Shown: piece after piece, positions 33,373-44,896 of the stretch
Layout of the letters: each line of letters starts with the position of its first letter
Position numbering within the stretch: the first letter of the stretch is position 1
NCBI RefSeq assembly: GCF_001083805.1
Contig: NZ_JXSK01000014.1
Coordinates: 24,893-88,892, forward strand
Length of the DNA: 64,000 nucleotides
Reading direction: 5' to 3'
Source: Photorhabdus luminescens subsp. luminescens
Lineage (GTDB): Bacteria; Pseudomonadota; Gammaproteobacteria; Enterobacterales; Enterobacteriaceae
The notes under the pieces: generated by a model
Seen by the model: only the letters and a program-made list of their open reading frames with translations
Told to the model about the DNA's origin: nothing
Database searches by the model: none
Translations under genes and position numbers: made by a program

Positions 33373-34251
33373 TTATCGTTTGTCGATTCTACTGATAAAT
33401 ATATTTTCATGACACAAATTAAAATCTTCTTCTGTATGCCAGGCAATCATCATGCTAAATTTATTTATAATGCTATGTTTATTCAACCCACTTTGTAGTT
33501 CAGAATAAATAGGATTTGGCAAGATTATTCTGCATTTTTGCCTAATAGCAAGACAAGAATCAATCACAGATATAATTGTACCGGGAGCGGTATTGGATAA
33601 ACCTATCACTTCCACCTTCGCATCATCAAAACCTAATATCGCTAATTCTTTCCCAACCGTTAACAGCTTAATATCCCTGTAGCGAGGACACTGTTTTGAG
33701 TAAGCGATCCAAGCGTTATTTACTTCCCTACCGAAAAAATTGATTTTATTAATATTATCTACTTCATTAAAATCACTTAGGTCTACATCGATTTTAGTAC
33801 ATCCTTCTACTGCTATTTCTGTAAAATCAAAAACACCCACTCTGCTACATATGTATTTTTCGAAAATCTTTGCATAGCATTTGATTTTTCTTTCATCTGA
33901 GTAACAAACCGTCGCATCTACATCATTACGATGTGTTTGTTTGACACTTTCTATTATCAAATTTCGTGATTTTACACTTTCATCTATGCCAAAATCGCTG
34001 AGCATATTAATGGATACTCGTCTATGTTTAAGACTAAATTCACACTTTCTTGTTATAACAATTGACAAGTATATATCGTTTCTTTTATACAGAAATGCTT
34101 TTATCTCACTAGAAAGATTATATTCCCTTTCTTTCATGTTTTTCCAAATAAAATAATCCAAGCTACCTATATCACGCTTATAAAAATTATTTATTAAGAT
34201 ATAATTCTCTTCCGTTATATCTTCATAGACTAGGTTTACGCCATTCTCCAT
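33373..34251 (-). CDS. Unrecognised protein, possibly GNAT-like, first gene of the AT-rich cluster
   Basis: A 292-residue soluble protein starting MENGVNLVYEDITEEN. I do not recognise it. The first 150 residues have an alternating strand/helix pattern with YLSIVITRK and DATVCYSDERKIKCYAKIFEKY, loosely like an acetyltransferase (GNAT) fold; the second half might be a repeat of that fold. No clear CoA-binding loop is visible. It lies 11 bases upstream of the HIT gene in the same direction. The GNAT idea is a guess from the look of the sequence. Confidence 0.45.
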   Translation of the reverse strand: MENGVNLVYEDITEENYILINNFYKRDIGSLDYFIWKNMKEREYNLSSEIKAFLYKRNDIYLSIVITRKCEFSLKHRRVSINMLSDFGIDESVKSRNLIIESVKQTHRNDVDATVCYSDERKIKCYAKIFEKYICSRVGVFDFTEIAVEGCTKIDVDLSDFNEVDNINKINFFGREVNNAWIAYSKQCPRYRDIKLLTVGKELAILGFDDAKVEVIGLSNTAPGTIISVIDSCLAIRQKCRIILPNPIYSELQSGLNKHSIINKFSMMIAWHTEEDFNLCHENIFISRIDKR

Positions 34252-34635
34252 TATTTTGTCCCGCTATTTTATATTGGCGACAATTGCTGCTCATTTTTAG
34301 TTTATATTTATTTAAGAGTATGTGAATCATGAAATATTGTATTTTATGACCTGCATCATAATTTAAAGATCCAACAGGAGAAAAAATTGTGATTATTTAT
34401 CCTAAAAAATCAAATTGAAGTCTTCTCTAATCATGCAAGAACACAGATAAAAATAGGTGATCTAAAAGAATAATCTTTCATAAATTCTATGTGATGGGAC
34501 TTTAAATAAAATAATTATATTGACCAGACCCTTGAATTAAATACGATGAGCTATTTCTGCATACCGAATAATATCCCTTACATAGCCAAAGTGATTTCGC
34601 CGATACCAAACTCATAGAATACTTAATCATCAGTG
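34252..34635. other. Upstream region of the AT-rich cluster
   Basis: About 380 AT-rich bases with no gene. It should hold the promoter of the minus-strand cluster. No motif was assigned with confidence. Confidence 0.4.
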
Positions 34636-34762
34636 TATACCCAATGGATTTCAAGATGCATCGCGACGGCAAGGGAACGAATCCCCGGGAGCATAGAGAA
34701 CGATGTGACCGGGGTGAGTGAGTACAGCCAACAAAGAGGCAACTTGAAAAATGACGGGTATA
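34636..34762. repeat. ERIC element, copy 3
   Basis: A 127-base ERIC copy from TATACCC to GGGTATA, with the same orientation and core as copies 1 and 2. A reverse ORF at 34502-34783 is an artefact of reading through it. Confidence 0.9.
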
Positions 34763-34880
34763 TATTCCGAGGGGCGCGGGCATCCTTGCCTATAGTGACG
34801 CCGGATAGATTTAAGCAAGCCTAAAATTCATCAAAATGAGTGTTGCAAAAACGAGGGTGACCATAGATTTTATACTCTTG

Positions 34881-34928
34881 CATTGATTCAGATATTGATG
34901 CAATATCGCATCAATATCTGAATCAATG
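34881..34928. promoter_or_regulatory. Perfect 21-bp inverted repeat in front of vapB
   Basis: Arms 34881-34901 and 34908-34928 are exact reverse complements around a 6-base centre (AATATC). The right arm ends next to the GAGG ribosome site of the antitoxin gene. It is likely the operator for autoregulation by the toxin-antitoxin complex; as RNA it would form a stem touching the ribosome site. Confidence 0.75.
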
Positions 34929-34938
34929 AGGTAATCAA

Positions 34939-35142
34939 ATGCGAACTACTGTCACGATTGATGATGTGCTGTATGCACAGGCGCTGGAAATGGCCGATCC
35001 TAGCATGGACAAAGCTGATATTTTCCGGGAAGCAATGAAAACATTTGTTCAGGTGCAGGCTGCAAAGCGGCTCGCTTCGCTCGGCGGTACATCGCCTGAA
35101 ATGCAGACGATACCCCGCCGCCGCGAGGAGCCATCCGCATAA
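34939..35142 (+). CDS. vapB: VapB-type antitoxin
   Basis: A 67-residue protein beginning [19 protein letters not shown], the ribbon-helix-helix opening of the VapB antitoxin family, with a basic/acidic C-terminal tail that would cover the toxin active site. GAGG ribosome site. Its stop overlaps the toxin start by one base, giving coupled translation and the usual antitoxin-first order. Expected to repress its own operon through the dyad just upstream. Confidence 0.85.
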   Translation: MRTTVTIDDVLYAQALEMADPSMDKADIFREAMKTFVQVQAAKRLASLGGTSPEMQTIPRRREEPSA

Positions 35143-35519
35143 TGACTATTTTGGTTGATACATCCGTCTGGGTTGACCATTTCAAAAACCGGAATGACGG
35201 GTTGATTCAGTTGCTGAGCCAGAATCTGGTTCTGATACATCCAATGGTATTGGCAGAGATAGCATGTGGCACCCCTCCGGCTCCAAGACTGCGAACACTT
35301 GGTGATCTAGGTCTCTTACCACCGAGCCATCAGGCCAGTATTGCCGAAGTGATGGCGCTTATTGAAAACGAAAAACTGTACGGGCTTGGATGTGGTTTTA
35401 TTGATATTACGTTGCTGGCGTCAACCTTAATAACGCCAGGAGCAAGACTTTGGACATTGGATAAGCGACTTGAGAGATTGGCTAAACGTCTTAATGTGAG
35501 TTATCAGCCGATTCATTGA
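35142..35519 (+). CDS. vapC: VapC-type toxin, PIN-domain ribonuclease
   Basis: A 125-residue PIN domain. [14 protein letters not shown] opens the fold with Asp6; Glu39 (LAEIACG), Asp88 (GFIDIT) and Asp107 (LWTLDKRL) complete the acidic metal site, so the toxin looks intact. It would cleave RNA when freed from the antitoxin. Composition is more GC-rich than the neighbouring AT-rich cluster, so it seems to be a separate acquisition. Confidence 0.88.
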   Translation: MTILVDTSVWVDHFKNRNDGLIQLLSQNLVLIHPMVLAEIACGTPPAPRLRTLGDLGLLPPSHQASIAEVMALIENEKLYGLGCGFIDITLLASTLITPGARLWTLDKRLERLAKRLNVSYQPIH

Positions 35520-35567
35520 CCGGAAACTTATAATTATTTTTTCAGCGGGATTTGGGGTTTGAAGAGT

Positions 35568-35645
35568 AACTTTGTTTCTCCCTATCGTCTGGCGGGTAAA
35601 GCTGGAAAAAATGATGCCGCCGATGCTTTTGTGAACAGAACTTGA
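35568..35645 (+). mobile_element. IS110-family transposase remnant
   Basis: Translating from 35568 gives FVSPYRLAGKAGKNDAADA, then a stop at 35643-35645. This is the conserved DEDD-domain block of IS110-family transposases. Nothing else of the element is readable around it, so it is a scrap of a former insertion. Confidence 0.75.
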
Positions 35646-35692
35646 TTAAAACGGAACGCCAAGTAAAAAATTGTTACGTCATCCATAAACTG

Positions 35693-35720
35693 AAATGCCC
35701 TCCAAAAAAGGAGGGCATTT
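35693..35720 (-). terminator. rpoBC operon terminator
   Basis: Perfect 11-bp stem (AAATGCCCTCC, six A loop, GGAGGGCATTT) 24 bases after the rpoC stop. It is symmetric enough to stop transcripts from either side. Confidence 0.8.
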
Positions 35721-35743
35721 AATTAGCTAGCGTGTTCTAAGAA

Positions 35744-38700
35744 TTACTTCTTATCGCCGCCAAAACCGGCATTCAACAGTTCTGCCAAGTTCGCGGTAGC
35801 TTCATCGACACTCACTTGCGGCGCCTCAGCAGGCTCATTCAAATGACGACGACGTATGCGCTCCTGATGGTAAGCATAACCGGTACCAGCAGGGATCAGA
35901 CGACCAACGATGACGTTTTCTTTCAAGCCACGCAGTTCATCACGTTTACCCGCAACCGCAGCCTCAGTCAGTACGCGGGTCGTTTCCTGGAACGATGCCG
36001 CAGAGATGAAGGATTCAGTCGCCAGAGACGCTTTGGTGATACCCAACAGGTCACGGCCATAAGTTGCAGGCACTTTACCTTCTTGCTCCAACTTACGGTT
36101 TGCCACTTTAACGCGGGCATATTCAACCTGTTCGCCTTCCAGGAACTCGGAACTACCTGCACTTTCAATGGTTGCTTTACGCAGCATCTGACGAACGATA
36201 ACCTCAATGTGTTTATCGTTAATCTTAACCCCTTGCAGACGGTAAACTTCCTGAACTTCGTTGGTGATGTAACGGGTAACCGCATGAACACCACGCAGGC
36301 GCAAGATGTCGTGTGGAGACTCTGGACCATCAGAGATCACGTCACCACGTTCAACCACTTCACCCTCGAACACGTTGAGCTGACGCCATTTAGGTATCAT
36401 CTCTTCGTAAGCATCACCACCATCTAATGGGGAGATAACCAAACGGCGTTTGCCCTTGGTTTCTTTACCAAAGGAGACAATACCGCTGACTTCAGCCAGG
36501 ATAGCAGGCTCTTTCGGACGACGTGCTTCGAACAAGTCAGCAACACGCGGCAGACCACCGGTAATATCTTTCGTACCGCCGGATTCCTGAGGAATACGCG
36601 CTAAGGTATCACCCGCAGAGATGCTTACGCCATCGTCTAACTGAACAATCGCTTTGCCCGGCAGGAAATATTGAGCAGGCATATCGGTACCTGGAATCAA
36701 TACATCGTCACCCTTGGCATCAACGATTTTCAGTGCCGGACGCAGGTCTTTACCACTACCGGTACGCTCTGCGCTATCCAGAACAACCAATGAAGATAGA
36801 CCTGTTAATTCGTCAGTCTGACGAGTAATGGTCTGACCATCGACCATGTCAGCAAAACGGATGATACCCGATACTTCACTGACAACTGGCATAGTGTGCG
36901 GGTCCCAGTTAGCAACGGTTTCACCGCCGTTAACAGTTTCACCATCACCTTTACCCAACACTGCACCGTAAGGCACTTTATAGCTTTCTTTAGTACGACC
37001 AAATTCGTCGATCAAACACAGTTCGGTGTTACGAGAAGTAATGACCAGTTTGCCTGCGGAGTTGGTCACGGATTTAGCGTTAAACAGTTTCAGGCTACCT
37101 TTATTACGCACCTGAATGCTGGATTCTGCTGCTGCACGAGACGCCGCACCACCAATGTGGAATGTACGCATCGTCAACTGTGTACCCGGCTCACCGATAG
37201 ACTGAGCAGCAATAACGCCAACCGCCTCACCTTTATTGATAATGTGTCCGCGAGCAAGGTCACGACCATAGCAGTTCGCACAAACACCGAAGTCAGTTTC
37301 ACAACTTACAACGGAACGTACTTTAATGCTGTCAACGGAGCTTTCTTCTAACAGATCACACCATTTCTCATTCAACAAGGTGTTACGTGGCACCAGAATG
37401 TCAGCAGTACCCGGTTTCAGAACATCTTCCGCCGTCACACGACCCAATACACGCTCACGCAGTGGCTCTTTAACATCGCCACCTTCAATAACCGGCGTCA
37501 TCAGAATACCGTCGTGCGTACCACAGTCATCTTCTGTAACAACTAAGTCCTGCGCCACGTCAACCAGACGACGAGTCAGGTAACCGGAGTTCGCCGTTTT
37601 CAGTGCGGTATCCGCCAAACCTTTACGAGCACCGTGGGTTGAGATGAAGTACTGGAGTACGTTCAAACCTTCACGGAAGTTCGCCGTAATTGGGGTTTCG
37701 ATGATGGAGCCGTCCGGCTTAGCCATCAAGCCACGCATACCCGCCAACTGACGGATCTGAGCGGCAGAACCACGCGCGCCAGAGTCAGCCATCATAAAGA
37801 TGCTGTTGAAGGAAACTTGTTGTTCTTCTTCACCATCACGATTAGTGACCGTTTCAGTAGACAAGTTTTCCATCATTGCTTTAGCAACACGCTCGTTTGC
37901 CGCAGCCCAGATATCGATAACTTTGTTATAACGTTCACCGGCTGTCACCAGACCAGACTGGAACTGTTCCTGAATTTCAGCAACTTCCGCTTCGGCTTCC
38001 GCAATGATGCCCGCTTTTTTCTCTGGGATCACCATGTCATCGATACCAACAGATGCGCCTGAACGTGCAGCGTAAGCAAAGCCGGTATACATGATCTGGT
38101 CAGCGAAAATAACCGTTGGTTTCAGGCCCATCACGCGGTAACAGGTGTTCAGCATTCTGGAGATAGCTTTTTTACCCAATGGTTGGTTAACCAGTGAGTA
38201 AGGCAGGCCTCTTGGTACAATCATCCACAGGATTGCACGACCAATGGTCGTATCAATCAAACCGGTATTAACTGTGATATTGCCTTCGCCATCTTTCACT
38301 TCTTCAGTGATACGCACTTTAACGCGGGCATGCAAAGAAGCCAGCCCTGCGCGGTATACGCGTTCAGCTTCTTTCGGCCCAGTCAGCACCATGCCTTCGC
38401 CTTTGGCGTTAACACAGTCACGGGTCATGTAATACAGACCCAGAACAACGTCCTGAGATGGAACGATGATTGGCTCACCACTCGCTGGAGACAGGATGTT
38501 GTTGGTAGACATCATCAGCGCACGCGCTTCTAACTGGGCTTCCAGTGTCAGCGGTACGTGAACAGCCATTTGGTCACCGTCGAAGTCAGCGTTATATGCC
38601 GCACACACCAATGGGTGCAACTGAATCGCTTTACCTTCGATCAGAACCGGTTCGAATGCCTGAATACCCAAACGGTGAAGTGTCGGCGCACGGTTCAGCA

Positions 38701-39964
38701 GAACTGGGTGTTCACGAATAACTTCATCCAGGATATCCCATACCACCGCCTCTTCACGCTCAACCATTTTTTTAGCGGCTTTAATCGTAGTCGCTAAACC
38801 ACGCAGTTCCAGCTTGCCGTAGATGAATGGCTTAAACAGTTCCAGCGCCATCTTCTTAGGCAGACCACACTGATGCAGACGCAGGTAAGGACCTACAGTG
38901 ATTACAGAACGACCGGAATAGTCAACACGTTTACCCAACAAGTTCTGACGGAAACGACCTTGTTTACCCTTGATCATATCAGCCAAGGATTTCAGTGGAC
39001 GTTTGTTAGAACCGGTAATGGCACGACCACGACGACCGTTATCCAGCAACGCATCAACCGCTTCCTGCAACATACGTTTTTCGTTGCGAACAATGATATC
39101 TGGCGCAGCCAGATCCAACAGACGCTTCAAACGGTTGTTACGGTTAATAACACGACGATAGAGATCGTTCAGATCCGAAGTGGCAAAACGGCCGCCATCC
39201 AGTGGAACCAATGGACGTAAATCCGGCGGCAGAACTGGCAGAACCGTCAGAACCATCCATTCTGGTTTGTTGCCAGACTGAATAAAGGCTTCCAACAGTT
39301 TAATACGCTTGGTCAGCTTCTTACGTTTAGTTTCAGAGTTAGTTTCGTTTAACTCTTCACGCAAGGTTTCACACTCATTTTCCAGATCGAGATTTTTCAG
39401 CAAAGACTGGATAGCTTCCGCTCCCATCTTCGCATCGAATTCATCACCAAACTCTTCCAGCGCATCCAAGTATTGCTCTTCTGTCAGGATTTGACTGCGT
39501 TCCAAGCTGGTCATACCGCCTTCTACCACCACATAGGATTCGAAGTACAGTACACGCTCAATATCACGCAGTGGCATATCCAGCAACAAACCGATGCGAG
39601 ATGGCAATGATTTCAGGAACCAAATGTGCGCAGTTGGAGAAGCCAGCTCAATGTGACCCATACGTTCACGACGAACTTTAGTTTGGGTAACTTCTACGCC
39701 ACACTTCTCACAAATTACACCACGGTGTTTCAAGCGCTTATATTTACCACACAAGCACTCATAGTCCTTTACTGGTCCGAAAATACGGGCGCAGAAAAGG
39801 CCGTCACGCTCAGGTTTGAACGTACGGTAATTAATAGTTTCCGGCTTTTTTACTTCACCGAATGACCACGAACGGATCATATCTGGCGAGGCCAGAGCAA
39901 TTTTGATCGCATCAAACTCTTCGGTCTTAGTTTGCGCTTTCAGAAACTTCAATAAGTCTTTCAC
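35744..39964 (-). CDS. rpoC: RpoC, RNA polymerase beta' subunit
   Basis: Nearly colinear with E. coli RpoC. I choose the GTG at 39964 ([17 protein letters not shown]) because AGGAG lies 7 bases upstream and E. coli also starts here; this gives 1406 residues. The open frame to 40039 adds 25 unlike residues. The zinc ribbon cysteines (70, 72, 85, 88) and the catalytic NADFDGDQM (Asp460, 462, 464) are present. It carries the active-site magnesium and the clamp. Last gene of the operon, 134 bases after rpoB. Confidence 0.98.
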   Translation of the reverse strand: MKDLLKFLKAQTKTEEFDAIKIALASPDMIRSWSFGEVKKPETINYRTFKPERDGLFCARIFGPVKDYECLCGKYKRLKHRGVICEKCGVEVTQTKVRRERMGHIELASPTAHIWFLKSLPSRIGLLLDMPLRDIERVLYFESYVVVEGGMTSLERSQILTEEQYLDALEEFGDEFDAKMGAEAIQSLLKNLDLENECETLREELNETNSETKRKKLTKRIKLLEAFIQSGNKPEWMVLTVLPVLPPDLRPLVPLDGGRFATSDLNDLYRRVINRNNRLKRLLDLAAPDIIVRNEKRMLQEAVDALLDNGRRGRAITGSNKRPLKSLADMIKGKQGRFRQNLLGKRVDYSGRSVITVGPYLRLHQCGLPKKMALELFKPFIYGKLELRGLATTIKAAKKMVEREEAVVWDILDEVIREHPVLLNRAPTLHRLGIQAFEPVLIEGKAIQLHPLVCAAYNADFDGDQMAVHVPLTLEAQLEARALMMSTNNILSPASGEPIIVPSQDVVLGLYYMTRDCVNAKGEGMVLTGPKEAERVYRAGLASLHARVKVRITEEVKDGEGNITVNTGLIDTTIGRAILWMIVPRGLPYSLVNQPLGKKAISRMLNTCYRVMGLKPTVIFADQIMYTGFAYAARSGASVGIDDMVIPEKKAGIIAEAEAEVAEIQEQFQSGLVTAGERYNKVIDIWAAANERVAKAMMENLSTETVTNRDGEEEQQVSFNSIFMMADSGARGSAAQIRQLAGMRGLMAKPDGSIIETPITANFREGLNVLQYFISTHGARKGLADTALKTANSGYLTRRLVDVAQDLVVTEDDCGTHDGILMTPVIEGGDVKEPLRERVLGRVTAEDVLKPGTADILVPRNTLLNEKWCDLLEESSVDSIKVRSVVSCETDFGVCANCYGRDLARGHIINKGEAVGVIAAQSIGEPGTQLTMRTFHIGGAASRAAAESSIQVRNKGSLKLFNAKSVTNSAGKLVITSRNTELCLIDEFGRTKESYKVPYGAVLGKGDGETVNGGETVANWDPHTMPVVSEVSGIIRFADMVDGQTITRQTDELTGLSSLVVLDSAERTGSGKDLRPALKIVDAKGDDVLIPGTDMPAQYFLPGKAIVQLDDGVSISAGDTLARIPQESGGTKDITGGLPRVADLFEARRPKEPAILAEVSGIVSFGKETKGKRRLVISPLDGGDAYEEMIPKWRQLNVFEGEVVERGDVISDGPESPHDILRLRGVHAVTRYITNEVQEVYRLQGVKINDKHIEVIVRQMLRKATIESAGSSEFLEGEQVEYARVKVANRKLEQEGKVPATYGRDLLGITKASLATESFISAASFQETTRVLTEAAVAGKRDELRGLKENVIVGRLIPAGTGYAYHQERIRRRHLNEPAEAPQVSVDEATANLAELLNAGFGGDKK

Positions 39965-40098
39965 GAAATGGCTCCTGTCGGAGTTAGACCTGTCAGGAGA
40001 GCAGCCCATGCCGCTCCCCCCTATGACCAGTGCAACCACTGGCTGGTAAACTGCCCGTCATATCCATTTATTCAGGGCAGTACCAGCGGGAATACGAT

Positions 40099-43000
40099 TT
40101 ATTCGTCTTCCAGCTCGATGTTGATACCCAGAGAGCGGATCTCTTTCAACAATACGTTGAAGGATTCCGGCATACCTGGCTCCATCTGGTGGTTGCCATC
40201 CACGATGTTTTTATACATCTTGGTACGGCCGTTAACATCGTCGGACTTGACGGTGAGCATTTCCTGCAAGGTGTACGCGGCACCGTATGCTTCCAATGCC
40301 CACACTTCCATCTCACCGAAGCGTTGACCACCGAACTGCGCCTTACCACCCAACGGTTGCTGAGTAACCAGACTGTACGAACCGGTTGAACGGGCGTGCA
40401 TTTTGTCATCCACCAGGTGGTTTAGCTTCAGCATATACATGTAGCCAACGGTAACCTGACGTTCAAATTGCTCACCAGTACGACCATCAAACAGGGTAAT
40501 TTGACCAGAAGTCGGCAAGTCACCCAGTTTCAGCAGCTCTTTAATTTCTTTCTCTTTCGCACCATCAAACACAGGTGTCGCAATTGGCATACCTTTTTTC
40601 AGGTTTTCCGCCAAACGCATAACTTCTTCATCGGAGAAAGCGCTCAGATCAACTTTCTGACGGGTTTCATCACCCAGGTCATAAGCTTTCTGGATAAATT
40701 CACGCAGTTTGGCAACTTCCTGCTGCTGTTTCAGCATCGCATTGATCTTGTCGCCAATACCTTTAGCAGCCATACCCAGATGCGTTTCCAAGATCTGACC
40801 GATGTTCATACGTGATGGTACGCCCAGTGGGTTCAGTACGATGTCTACCGGAGTGCCGTTTTCATCGTAAGGCATATCTTCGATCGGGTTGATCTTGGAG
40901 ATAACACCCTTGTTACCGTGGCGACCCGCCATCTTATCACCAGGCTGAATCTGACGTTTAACCGCCAGATAAACTTTGACGATTTTCAGCACACCCGGCG
41001 CCAAATCATCGCCCTGAGTGATCTTACGGCGTTTAGCATCCAGCTTTTTCTCGAACTCAGCTTTGAGTTCGTCATACTGTTCAGCCAACTGCTCCAACTG
41101 ATTCTGTTTCTCTTCATCAGCCAGACCCAGTTCTAACCAACGCTCACGTGGCAGTTTATCCAGCTTCTCAGCTTCGATGCCGCCAGCAATCAAAACAGAA
41201 CGGATACGTGCAAACAGGCCAGCTTCAAAGATTTGCAACTCTTCTGTCAGGTCTTTCTTAGCCTGACGCAACTGCATCTCTTCGATTTCTAAAGCACGTT
41301 TATCTTTTTCTACGCCGTCACGGGTAAATACTTGTACGTCGATAACCGTACCGGATACGCCATTTGGTACGCGCAGAGAAGAGTCTTTAACATCAGACGC
41401 TTTCTCACCGAAAATAGCACGCAGCAATTTTTCTTCTGGCGTTAGCTGAGTTTCACCTTTCGGCGTCACTTTACCAACCAGAATGTCGCCGCCGGTCACT
41501 TCTGCGCCAATATAAACAATACCCGACTCATCCAGTTTGGAGAGTGCGGCCTCACCCACGTTAGGGATATCAGCGGTGATCTCTTCAGGCCCTAATTTAG
41601 TATCACGAGATACGCAAGCCAGTTCCTGAATATGAATGGTTGTAAAGCGATCTTCCTGGACGACACGCTCAGAAACTAAGATGGAGTCCTCGAAGTTATA
41701 ACCATTCCACGGCATGAACGCTACGCGCATGTTCTGACCGAGCGCTAGTTCACCCAAGTCGGTGGATGGACCATCAGCCAGTACGTCGCCGCGTTCCACC
41801 GGCTCACCCAGAGAGACACACGGCATCTGGTTAATACAAGTGTTCTGGTTCGAACGGGTATATTTAGTCAGGTTATAAATATCAATACCTGCTTCACCCG
41901 AATACATCTCATCTTCGTTTACTTTGATAACGATACGAGATGCATCAACGTACTGAACTACACCACCACGTTTAGCAACAGAAGTTACACCTGAGTCAAC
42001 CGCTACCGCACGTTCCATGCCGGTACCGACCAACGGCTTATCAGCACGCAGAGTAGGAACAGCCTGACGTTGCATGTTTGCGCCCATCAATGCACGGTTT
42101 GCGTCATCGTGTTCCAGGAATGGGATCAAGGAAGCACCAACGGAAACCACCTGCTGGGTGGAAACGTCCATGTATTCAACCTGCTCACGGTTAAATAAGC
42201 TGGATTCACCATAGCTACGGCAAGTTATCAGATCTTCAACGAAGTGGCCTTCATCATCTAATACGGTGTTTGCCTGCGCGATAACGAAGTTACCTTCTTC
42301 AATCGCAGACAGATAATGAATTTCATCAGTAACAACACCATCACGAACCAGACGATATGGGGTTTCAAGGAAACCATACTCGTTAGTCTGCGCATAAACA
42401 GACAATGAGTTAATCAGACCGATGTTCGGACCTTCCGGGGTTTCGATTGGACATACACGACCATAGTGGGTTGGGTGTACGTCACGCACTTCGAAGCCAG
42501 CGCGTTCACGAGTCAAACCACCTGGACCTAACGCAGAGATACGGCGTTTGTGAGTGATTTCAGAAAGCGGGTTGTTTTGGTCCATAAACTGAGACAGTTG
42601 GCTGGAACCAAAGAATTCTTTCACTGCGGCTGAAATCGGCTTAGCGTTGATCATGTCCTGAGGCATCAGTGTATCCAGATCACCCAGAGACAAACGCTCT
42701 TTAACTGCACGCTCAACACGTACCAGACCTACACGGAACTGGTTTTCCGCCATCTCGCCAACAGAACGGATACGACGGTTGCCTAAGTGGTCGATATCAT
42801 CGACTTCACCTTTACCATTACGGATATCAATGAGTTTCTTCATGACATCAATGATGTCATCTTTACTCAGAATACCAGAACCTTCGACTTCTTCCCGGCT
42901 CAATGAGCGGTTGAATTTCATACGCCCAACCGCAGAAAGATCATAACGATCTTCTGAGAAGAACAGATTTTCAAACAGATTTTCTGCCGCTTCACGGGTT

Positions 43001-44127
43001 GGCGGCTCGCCAGGACGCATCATGCGATAAATCTCAACCAAAGCACCCAAACGGTCATTGGTTGGGTCAACACGTAGTGTCTCGGAAATATACGCACCGT
43101 GATCTAAATCGTTGGTGAACAGTGTTTCGATAGATTTGTGACCAGACTGACTCAAACGTGCCAGCAGATCTAAAGAGAGCTCCATGTTAGCAGCACAGAT
43201 AATTTCACCTGTATTGACATCAATGTAGTCTCTTGCAACAACTTTACCCGCAATGTATTCAACAGGAACCTCAATACGGTTCACTTCGTCTTTTTCTAAC
43301 TGGCGGATATGACGTGCGGTAATACGACGGCCTTTTTCAACATAAACCTTGCCGTTTGCTTCAATATCAAAAGAAGCGGTTTCACCGCGCAAACGTTCTG
43401 GCACCAGCGTCATTTGCAGTCTGTTGTCACGAATTTCGAAAATCGTTTTACTGAAGAACAGGTTTAAGATCTCTTCAGTACTGTAATCCATTGCACGCAG
43501 AATAATCGTTGCCGGCAATTTACGACGGCGGTCAATACGTACAAACAGATTATCTTTTGGATCGAATTCGAAATCTAACCAAGAACCACGGTAAGGAATA
43601 ATACGTGCGTTATACAGCACCTTACCGGATGAGTGAGTTTTACCCTTATCGCTGTCAAAGAATACACCAGGACTACGATGTAACTGGGAGACAATAACCC
43701 GCTCAGTACCATTGATAACAAAGGTACCGTTGTCAGTCATGAGTGGAATTTCACCCATGTAGACTTCTTGCTCTTTGATGTCTTTGACCGTGCCTTCCGG
43801 TGCTTCACGTTCATAGATAACCAGACGCAACTTAACGCGCAAAGGCGCAGAATAAGTTACACCACGAATCTGGCACTCTTTAACATCAAACACTGGCTCA
43901 CCAAGACGGTAGCTAACGTATTGCAGCTCCGAACTGCCGCTGTAGCTCTGAATTGGGAATACAGAACGGAATGCCGCTTCTAAACCATTCTGGCCTTCTG
44001 GATCTTGCTCGATAAACTTCTGGAACGAGTCAAGTTGGATAGAAAGGAGATAAGGTACGTCCAACACTTGGGGACGCTTACCAAAATCCTTACGAATACG
44101 TTTTTTCTCGGTATAGGAGTAAACCAT
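40099..44127 (-). CDS. rpoB: RpoB, RNA polymerase beta subunit
   Basis: 1342 residues, the E. coli length, and closely similar throughout. The rifampicin-binding region ([17 protein letters not shown], then [13 protein letters not shown]) shows the usual sensitive-type residues. It forms the second pincer of the enzyme and binds sigma and nucleic acid. Transcribed after rplL through a partial terminator. Confidence 0.99.
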   Translation of the reverse strand: MVYSYTEKKRIRKDFGKRPQVLDVPYLLSIQLDSFQKFIEQDPEGQNGLEAAFRSVFPIQSYSGSSELQYVSYRLGEPVFDVKECQIRGVTYSAPLRVKLRLVIYEREAPEGTVKDIKEQEVYMGEIPLMTDNGTFVINGTERVIVSQLHRSPGVFFDSDKGKTHSSGKVLYNARIIPYRGSWLDFEFDPKDNLFVRIDRRRKLPATIILRAMDYSTEEILNLFFSKTIFEIRDNRLQMTLVPERLRGETASFDIEANGKVYVEKGRRITARHIRQLEKDEVNRIEVPVEYIAGKVVARDYIDVNTGEIICAANMELSLDLLARLSQSGHKSIETLFTNDLDHGAYISETLRVDPTNDRLGALVEIYRMMRPGEPPTREAAENLFENLFFSEDRYDLSAVGRMKFNRSLSREEVEGSGILSKDDIIDVMKKLIDIRNGKGEVDDIDHLGNRRIRSVGEMAENQFRVGLVRVERAVKERLSLGDLDTLMPQDMINAKPISAAVKEFFGSSQLSQFMDQNNPLSEITHKRRISALGPGGLTRERAGFEVRDVHPTHYGRVCPIETPEGPNIGLINSLSVYAQTNEYGFLETPYRLVRDGVVTDEIHYLSAIEEGNFVIAQANTVLDDEGHFVEDLITCRSYGESSLFNREQVEYMDVSTQQVVSVGASLIPFLEHDDANRALMGANMQRQAVPTLRADKPLVGTGMERAVAVDSGVTSVAKRGGVVQYVDASRIVIKVNEDEMYSGEAGIDIYNLTKYTRSNQNTCINQMPCVSLGEPVERGDVLADGPSTDLGELALGQNMRVAFMPWNGYNFEDSILVSERVVQEDRFTTIHIQELACVSRDTKLGPEEITADIPNVGEAALSKLDESGIVYIGAEVTGGDILVGKVTPKGETQLTPEEKLLRAIFGEKASDVKDSSLRVPNGVSGTVIDVQVFTRDGVEKDKRALEIEEMQLRQAKKDLTEELQIFEAGLFARIRSVLIAGGIEAEKLDKLPRERWLELGLADEEKQNQLEQLAEQYDELKAEFEKKLDAKRRKITQGDDLAPGVLKIVKVYLAVKRQIQPGDKMAGRHGNKGVISKINPIEDMPYDENGTPVDIVLNPLGVPSRMNIGQILETHLGMAAKGIGDKINAMLKQQQEVAKLREFIQKAYDLGDETRQKVDLSAFSDEEVMRLAENLKKGMPIATPVFDGAKEKEIKELLKLGDLPTSGQITLFDGRTGEQFERQVTVGYMYMLKLNHLVDDKMHARSTGSYSLVTQQPLGGKAQFGGQRFGEMEVWALEAYGAAYTLQEMLTVKSDDVNGRTKMYKNIVDGNHQMEPGMPESFNVLLKEIRSLGINIELEDE

Positions 44128-44467
44128 AGGGTTCCTCAGCTCGCTGATCAGTGACCCACTCTGCCCGCCCTAAAGGACAGCTCTTTACGACACTGTTTTT
44201 TCGAACAGAAAATTGAATTATTTTCCGTAATACTCATTGCTATTACTCTTAAATCATTTCATTGCGTTACCTTACTACCGAGCTACCCGAGTGGATCGTA
44301 GCTGAGAACGCAGTATATTAAGTCGTCAATAGGAAAAAGTATTTGGGGGTTAATTAACAGCCAAACAGTGGAAATGCTGCTAATGCCCTACAGCGCAAAA
44401 AGGCTGGTGATTAAAAAAATCACCAGCCATCAGCCTTTAAAGTCAGGCTGCTAACTTAAAACTGAAC
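44128..44467 (-). other. rplL-rpoB intergenic leader
   Basis: A 340-base gap without a gene. In E. coli the same gap holds an attenuator and an RNase III processing site that set the ratio of ribosomal protein to RNA polymerase expression. The attenuator hairpin is visible at 44397-44428; the processing stem was not located. Confidence 0.6.
44397..44428 (-). terminator. Attenuator between rplL and rpoB
   Basis: On the minus strand an 11-bp perfect stem (GGCTGGTGATT, five-base loop, AATCACCAGCC) is followed by TTTTT. It is expected to stop most but not all transcripts, as in E. coli. Confidence 0.8.
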
Positions 44468-44833
44468 TTACTTAACCTCAACAGAAGCACCTGCTTCTTC
44501 CAGAGATTTTTTCAGTGCTTCAGCGTCATCTTTGCTGATGCCTTCTTTCAGTACGGCTGGAGCGCTTTCAACCAGATCTTTCGCTTCTTTCAGACCCAGG
44601 CCAGTTGCGCCGCGTACTGCTTTGATAACAGCAACTTTGTTGCCGCCAATAGCGGACAGAACAACGTCGAACTCGGTTTTTTCTTCAACAGCTTCAGCCG
44701 CGCCAGCAACAACAGCTACCGCTGCCGCAGCAGAAACGCCGAATTTCTCTTCCATTGCAGTGATCAGTTCAACAACGTCCATTACGGACATGCCTGCAAC
44801 TGCGTCCAGAATTTGTTCTTTATTGATAGACAT
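44468..44833 (-). CDS. rplL: Ribosomal protein L7/L12
   Basis: 121 residues, the E. coli length. The N-terminal dimerisation part ([21 protein letters not shown]), the alanine-rich hinge and the C-terminal factor-binding domain ([24 protein letters not shown]) are all present. It forms the ribosomal stalk on L10 and recruits EF-Tu and EF-G, both encoded upstream in this window. Confidence 0.98.
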   Translation of the reverse strand: MSINKEQILDAVAGMSVMDVVELITAMEEKFGVSAAAAVAVVAGAAEAVEEKTEFDVVLSAIGGNKVAVIKAVRGATGLGLKEAKDLVESAPAVLKEGISKDDAEALKKSLEEAGASVEVK

Positions 44834-44896
44834 AACAAGTGTTCCTAAAATTCAGAAATAATTTATACGTTAAAAAGCAACGAAGGAAATCGGCAA

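Noticed and set aside
34502..34783. 93-codon reverse ORF
   Set aside because: It is read through an ERIC element and is low in plausible protein features.
39965..40039. Upstream extension of rpoC by 25 codons
   Set aside because: The GTG at 39964 has AGGAG at proper spacing and matches the E. coli start; the extra residues have no counterpart.
36805..43983. Many ORFs of 60-200 codons opposite rpoC and rpoB
   Set aside because: They are antisense shadows of the highly conserved polymerase genes with no independent signals.
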